DNA of 64,000 nucleotides from Flavobacterium sp. YJ01. Its GTDB lineage: Bacteria; Bacteroidota; Bacteroidia; Flavobacteriales; Flavobacteriaceae. The stretch is taken from the NCBI RefSeq assembly GCF_029320955.1, contig NZ_CP119757.1, positions 4,278,001-4,342,000 of the forward strand. The letters run 5' to 3'. The translations under genes were made by a program, and so were the position numbers. This document shows, one piece after another, positions 61,185 through 64,000 of the stretch (positions are counted from its first letter, which is position 1; every line of letters starts with the position of its first letter). The notes beneath the pieces were generated by a model. It was given only the letters and a program-made list of their open reading frames with translations, made no database searches and was not told where the DNA came from.

Positions 61185-61694
61185 TTAATTTTTTTTGAGG
61201 GTTTCATAAATCGATTTTAACTGATGCGTATGCCTCTGTGTATGAATAATTGCAAAATGAAGCCATTCGTAAATGGTAAAATTCTCAAAACCTGGAATTT
61301 TCGCATCAAGACAAGTCAAAGTTAAATCGTAAGTTTCTGCAGCTTCAAATAAATCTGTTTGTATTTTTTTTATTGAAGCCAATAAAGTGTTTTTATCATA
61401 TTCAATTGCAGCAGGTTTTATATTTTCGGGAGATTGGTATTTGGTGTTGAAATCTAGAAATATTCCATCTAATTTTTTACAGTTTTCATCTGGTTCACGA
61501 GTGGTTTTTTCTGTTTTTCCTGCAAATAATTGCGGCAAACCAGAACAAGCCAGAATAATGTGCTGAACGGTTTGAGCTCCAGTCCAACTTTCTGCAAAAG
61601 GTACAATATTGATTTCATCTTTAGTAAAGGAAGAAAAAACATCGTTTAGTTTAGTATATGTTTCTAATATTGTATTTTGAATAGCACTTTCCAT
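61185..61694 (-). CDS. DinB family protein
   Basis: 169 residues, a four-helix bundle of the DinB/YfiT type. The conserved His positions are visible: one in WTGAQTVQHIILA (about 38-50) and two in HFAIIHTQRHTHQLKSI (about 150-166), giving the metal-binding triad. Members include thiol-dependent transferases such as bacillithiol transferases; others are of unknown role. Soluble and cytosolic. A TATATTTG box lies at 61813-61820 (minus), about 120 bases upstream, and may be its promoter. Confidence 0.85.
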   Translation of the reverse strand: MESAIQNTILETYTKLNDVFSSFTKDEINIVPFAESWTGAQTVQHIILACSGLPQLFAGKTEKTTREPDENCKKLDGIFLDFNTKYQSPENIKPAAIEYDKNTLLASIKKIQTDLFEAAETYDLTLTCLDAKIPGFENFTIYEWLHFAIIHTQRHTHQLKSIYETLKKN

Positions 61695-61872
61695 CTTTTA
61701 AATTTTAAAAATTAATTACTAACATTCCATGCTTGCCGCAAGGTTTTAAGAACCTACAGTGCATTTTTCTGTTTAAGTAAATTGTATAGAATTTGGGGAA
61801 ATGATGGTATGTCAAATATACGATAAAAAACAATAAAATGCTAAATATCAATAATTTGAAAGTTGTTAATTT

Positions 61873-62082
61873 TTACGGAAGCACTTCGCAAGAGTAGCCA
61901 TGAAAATTTAAAACGTCAATGATTTTGGTATTCGAAATGGAGGGCGAATGAATGCGAAGGACTTTATCACAATCTTCTAAATCAAAAGTGATCAAGCTGT
62001 TTGGAAAATGCTCAAGAAGTTTGTCAATGATCATTTTGCATTGCCATTCTTCTTGAACATTTGTTTTAAAAACTTCAATCAT
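61873..62082 (-). CDS. Small HMA-like protein without CXXC
   Basis: 69 residues with a beta-alpha-beta-beta-alpha-beta pattern (IEVFKTNV ... WQCKMIIDKLLEHFP ... LITFDLEDCDKVLRIHS ... KIIDVLNFHGYSCEVLP), the layout of heavy-metal-associated domains. The metal-binding CXXC is missing (QC at 14 only), so a metallochaperone role is doubtful. Seen often near DoxX or GNAT genes in Flavobacteriaceae, as far as I recall. It starts 13 bases after the DoxX gene stop, in the same strand, so the two form an operon. Confidence 0.75.
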   Translation of the reverse strand: MIEVFKTNVQEEWQCKMIIDKLLEHFPNSLITFDLEDCDKVLRIHSPSISNTKIIDVLNFHGYSCEVLP

Positions 62083-62095
62083 AAAGTTTTGTTTT

Positions 62096-62476
62096 TTAGA
62101 GCGCTATGTTTTTATAACGCTGTATTTTATGATATGTTATGTAAGAAGCAACAAGAACAGCCAGAACAATCAAAGGGAAAAAAGATTGAAAATTGATTCC
62201 GTCTACAGCGAAATGGCTAATTGATGCAAAGATGAAATCGAATGCAAATCCGGCATAAGCCCATTCTTTAATTCGTCCTGGAACTTGCGGAATAATTAGT
62301 GCTAAAACGCCAAGTATTTTAAATACGACTAAGGCATTACCGAAATATTCCGGATAACCAAGATGTCTGATTCCTTCTTTAGCCATTTCTGATTGAGAAG
62401 TTAAAGCTGGCATAACGCCTTCGAATAAAAAAATAAGGATTGTAGTTGTCCAGAAAATGATTTTGGTTGTTTTCAT
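62096..62476 (-). CDS. DoxX-like membrane protein
   Basis: 126 residues with four membrane helices (about 5-22, 45-65, 70-90, 97-117). The opening LIFLFEGVMPALTSQSE, then HLGYPEYFGNALVVFKILGVLALIIPQVPGRIKEWAYAGFAFDF, is typical for the DoxX-like family in Bacteroidota. The function of these quinone-related or stress membrane proteins is open. A TACATTTG box on the minus strand (62515-62522) lies about 38 bases upstream of the ATG. First of the DoxX/HMA-like pair. Confidence 0.85.
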   Translation of the reverse strand: MKTTKIIFWTTTILIFLFEGVMPALTSQSEMAKEGIRHLGYPEYFGNALVVFKILGVLALIIPQVPGRIKEWAYAGFAFDFIFASISHFAVDGINFQSFFPLIVLAVLVASYITYHKIQRYKNIAL

Positions 62477-62514
62477 GTAGATTAAATTTTAAATAGTTAT
62501 TGGTTAATGTGTTA

Positions 62515-62522
62515 CAAATGTA
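62515..62522 (-). promoter_or_regulatory. -7 box for the DoxX gene
   Basis: The minus strand reads TACATTTG, an exact TAnnTTTG match 38 bases before the ATG. No clear -33 TTTG. Confidence 0.5.
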
Positions 62523-62627
62523 CTATTCTTATTTTTTCATGAAATAGGTATTTACGACTATTTTAGGGGCATTTGGGACATTTGTTGATTTTAGATTTTA
62601 GAAAATAGATTTTAGATTGAAAATAGT

Positions 62628-62696
62628 TCTCGCAAAGACGCGAAGTCGCAAAGTTTACTTTTTAAGTTTTTTTTGTGACTTCGCGTCTTTGCGAGA
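62628..62696. repeat. CGCAAAGACGCGAAGTC hairpin element
   Basis: Arms of 22 bases (62628-62649 and 62675-62696, 20 of 22 paired) around a 25-base loop; the arm reads ctcgcaaagacgcgaagtc. The words cgcaaag and acgc link it to the elements at 20882 and 42033, but the core differs. It is between the GNAT stop and the DoxX promoter. Confidence 0.82.
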
Positions 62697-62723
62697 TATT
62701 TGTGTAGTTGCTTAATTTAAAAT

Positions 62724-63455
62724 TTACGCCAACTGATAATTTGTAATCGTAAACAAATCTTCAAAACCCAATCTCGTGTAAATGCCTTTTCCTAAAGCCG
62801 AAGCTTGCAATTGTGCATAATCACATTTAGCATCGATTGCTTCGTTGATTGCAAATTTCATGATTTCTTCTGCAAAACCTCTTTTTCGCATTTCTGGAAC
62901 AACGCCGACACCGTGAATTCCCATTGTTTTTTCGGTTTGAAAAAGCGTTAAGGTTCCAATTGCTTTTCCTTCAAAATGAACTAAATAAAACTTTGCATTT
63001 TCGTAATTATTGACTAAAGTTTCTTTACTGATTACATAACTAAAAGACAGCGGATAAATATCTGACCAAGTTTTGGCATCTTCTTTATTTAAAACTCTTT
63101 TGAAAGTAAGATTGTTTTGAAGTGGAAATTTTTCTTCTAGTTTTAAAGCCATTGCTACAAGCTGAATTCGGATATGAAAGCCATTTTTCTCAAAAAGATC
63201 TTTAGAATTGCTTCCGAAAATATCCCAATACGGAACAACCAAACCTGGATTTTTCTCCATGATTTCCTGAATTAGAGGAAAATTTTCTTCGGTAATATCT
63301 TCTCTAGACCATAATCTATTTGGCCAGCCCGAATTTTTGATTTGAGAAAACTCAAAAGGATCATTTTTATGATAAGAAAGGAGAGGAATGGCAACGGTTT
63401 TCCAAAGAGTGGTAAGATTGTCAATATTGTCTTTTATAAGTTCTATATTGGTCAT
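62724..63455 (-). CDS. GNAT family N-acetyltransferase
   Basis: 243 residues. The C-terminal half holds the GNAT core: IGTLTLFQTEKTMGIHGVGVVPEMRKRGFAEEIMKFAINEA (beta-4 and the acetyl-CoA pyrophosphate loop R/K-R-G-x-A at about 192-197) and the last strand YTRLGFEDLFTITNY. The N-terminal 115 residues are an extra, degenerate GNAT-like half, as in double-domain GNATs. Cytosolic; substrate unknown. A TATCTTTG box on the minus strand (63482-63489) lies 26 bases before the start. The next gene upstream is a Crp/Fnr-type regulator on the same strand. Confidence 0.87.
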   Translation of the reverse strand: MTNIELIKDNIDNLTTLWKTVAIPLLSYHKNDPFEFSQIKNSGWPNRLWSREDITEENFPLIQEIMEKNPGLVVPYWDIFGSNSKDLFEKNGFHIRIQLVAMALKLEEKFPLQNNLTFKRVLNKEDAKTWSDIYPLSFSYVISKETLVNNYENAKFYLVHFEGKAIGTLTLFQTEKTMGIHGVGVVPEMRKRGFAEEIMKFAINEAIDAKCDYAQLQASALGKGIYTRLGFEDLFTITNYQLA

Positions 63456-63481
63456 TGTGATAACGGTTTTGAATTATAAAG

Positions 63482-63489
63482 CAAAGATA
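63482..63489 (-). promoter_or_regulatory. -7 box for the GNAT gene
   Basis: The minus strand reads TATCTTTG, an exact TAnnTTTG match 26 bases upstream of the ATG. The -33 position is not conserved. Confidence 0.5.
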
Positions 63490-63526
63490 AATTTGATCTC
63501 CCAGAAAAACCTTTACATATGTTGAT

Positions 63527-64000
63527 TTACAAATCTTTTTCCAGATTTTTTCTGATTCGGCTTAACTGTGTTGGCGTGATTCCTAAATGAGAAGCGATAT
63601 GTAATAACGGCACGCGATCGGCAATAGTTGGATGTTTTTGTAGAAGGCTGACATATCTTTCGGTTGCGTTTTGCATGACAAGCGCGACTTCTCTTTGTTC
63701 TTTATCAATAATCCAGTTTTTTTCTAAATGAGCAATATAAAAGTTTTTAAGATCTTCATTTTCATTGATTAATGAAACGTATTTTTTATAATTAAGATTG
63801 ATGATAATGGAGTCTTCCAAGGCTTCAATTGTAAAATTAGAAGGCGATTGCAGCATTAATGAAACTTTAGAACCTGCAAAATAATTTTCCATAAAAAGAT
63901 TTTTGTTATAGAAATTCCCCTGCTGATCTGTGATAAAAGCTCTTAAAATACCTTTTGCAACGAAATGAAGATTTTTAGCGATTTCTCCATTTTCTAATAA
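63527..64000 (-). CDS. Crp/Fnr-type regulator, N-terminus outside the window
   Basis: The frame is open to the window edge at 64000, giving 157 visible residues (LLENGEIAKNLHFVAKGILR at the edge). They comprise most of a cyclic-nucleotide-binding-like beta-roll (KGILRAFITDQQGNFYNKNL, then ALEDSIIINLNYKKYVSLI) and a C-terminal winged helix (ATERYVSLLQKHPTIADRVPLLHIASHLGITPTQLSRIRKNL). An internal ATG (63890-63892) would cut the effector domain in half, so the gene is taken as truncated by the window rather than short. Many Flavobacterium members of this type control nearby small enzymes; here a GNAT and DoxX gene follow. Confidence 0.87.
   Translation of the reverse strand, partial: LLENGEIAKNLHFVAKGILRAFITDQQGNFYNKNLFMENYFAGSKVSLMLQSPSNFTIEALEDSIIINLNYKKYVSLINENEDLKNFYIAHLEKNWIIDKEQREVALVMQNATERYVSLLQKHPTIADRVPLLHIASHLGITPTQLSRIRKNLEKDL

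Overview
The window looks like chromosomal DNA of a Flavobacterium, or a very close relative in the Flavobacteriaceae, of the F. johnsoniae kind. The reasons are AT-rich codon use, promoters of the Bacteroidota type (TTTG, 17-23 bases, TAnnTTTG), a type IX secretion (T9SS) adhesin with a gliding-motility type C-terminal sorting domain, a SusC/SusD polysaccharide-utilisation locus (PUL), DUF6377, DUF6526 and DUF5004 proteins, and gaps full of palindromic repeats. No plasmid or phage functions, transposase genes or CRISPR arrays were seen.

Layout. 1-13952: T9SS type B cluster: the tail of an unknown gene, a 3460-residue repeat adhesin, a PorP/SprF partner and a TPR/OmpA-like envelope protein. 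14081-18461: DUF1254/DUF1214 lipoprotein, small lipoprotein plus CPA2 antiporter, tRNA-Tyr. 18844-20716: a DUF4369/TlpA-type thioredoxin lipoprotein broken by an in-frame TGA, then a J-domain/KTSC protein. 21083-22786: small conserved proteins, including a 48-residue gene and a YchJ-like SEC-C protein. 22893-25599: VWA protein plus MoxR/ChlI-like AAA+ ATPase. 25876-29830: EamA transporter, Glu/Leu/Phe/Val dehydrogenase behind an unusual leader with two Cys-rich mini-ORFs and a terminator, and a membrane fatty-acid hydroxylase. 30057-41889: PUL with a divergent DUF6377 regulator, DUF5004 lipoprotein, unknown secreted protein, SusC, SusD, GH71/GH99-like and GH97 enzymes. 42226-50243: outer-membrane barrel, MarR-MATE module, unknown membrane protein, DUF6526, family-6-like DNA glycosylase, AraC regulator, MarR-GNAT fusion. 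50442-57463 (minus): FAD oxidoreductase, low-affinity iron permease, AsmA-like protein, MlaD-MlaF-MlaE lipid transport operon. 57736-64000: GT4-toroid fusion glycosyltransferase, DUF1328 mini-protein, membrane protein, DinB, small HMA-like protein, DoxX, GNAT and a Crp/Fnr regulator cut by the window edge.

How the genes work together. The T9SS cluster makes one large surface adhesin with its own outer-membrane partner. The PUL binds, imports and cleaves an alpha-glucan-like substrate; the GH97 has the residue spacing of the inverting SusB-type alpha-glucosidases. The Mla and AsmA genes form an envelope lipid-homeostasis block. The MarR-MATE pair carries two matching palindromes that predict an autoregulated efflux module.

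Most striking: (i) a tandem array of 318-bp adhesin units, far more GC-rich than its surroundings, in which a synonymous marker alternates and so points to amplification of 636-bp dimers; (ii) two mini-ORFs with nearly the same Cys pattern (C14 and a CC pair at 19-21) on either side of an intrinsic terminator; (iii) the single in-frame TGA upstream of an intact CGPC motif; (iv) at least six families of palindromic intergenic repeats, some of which double as terminators. All calls come from reading the sequence; no database search was possible.
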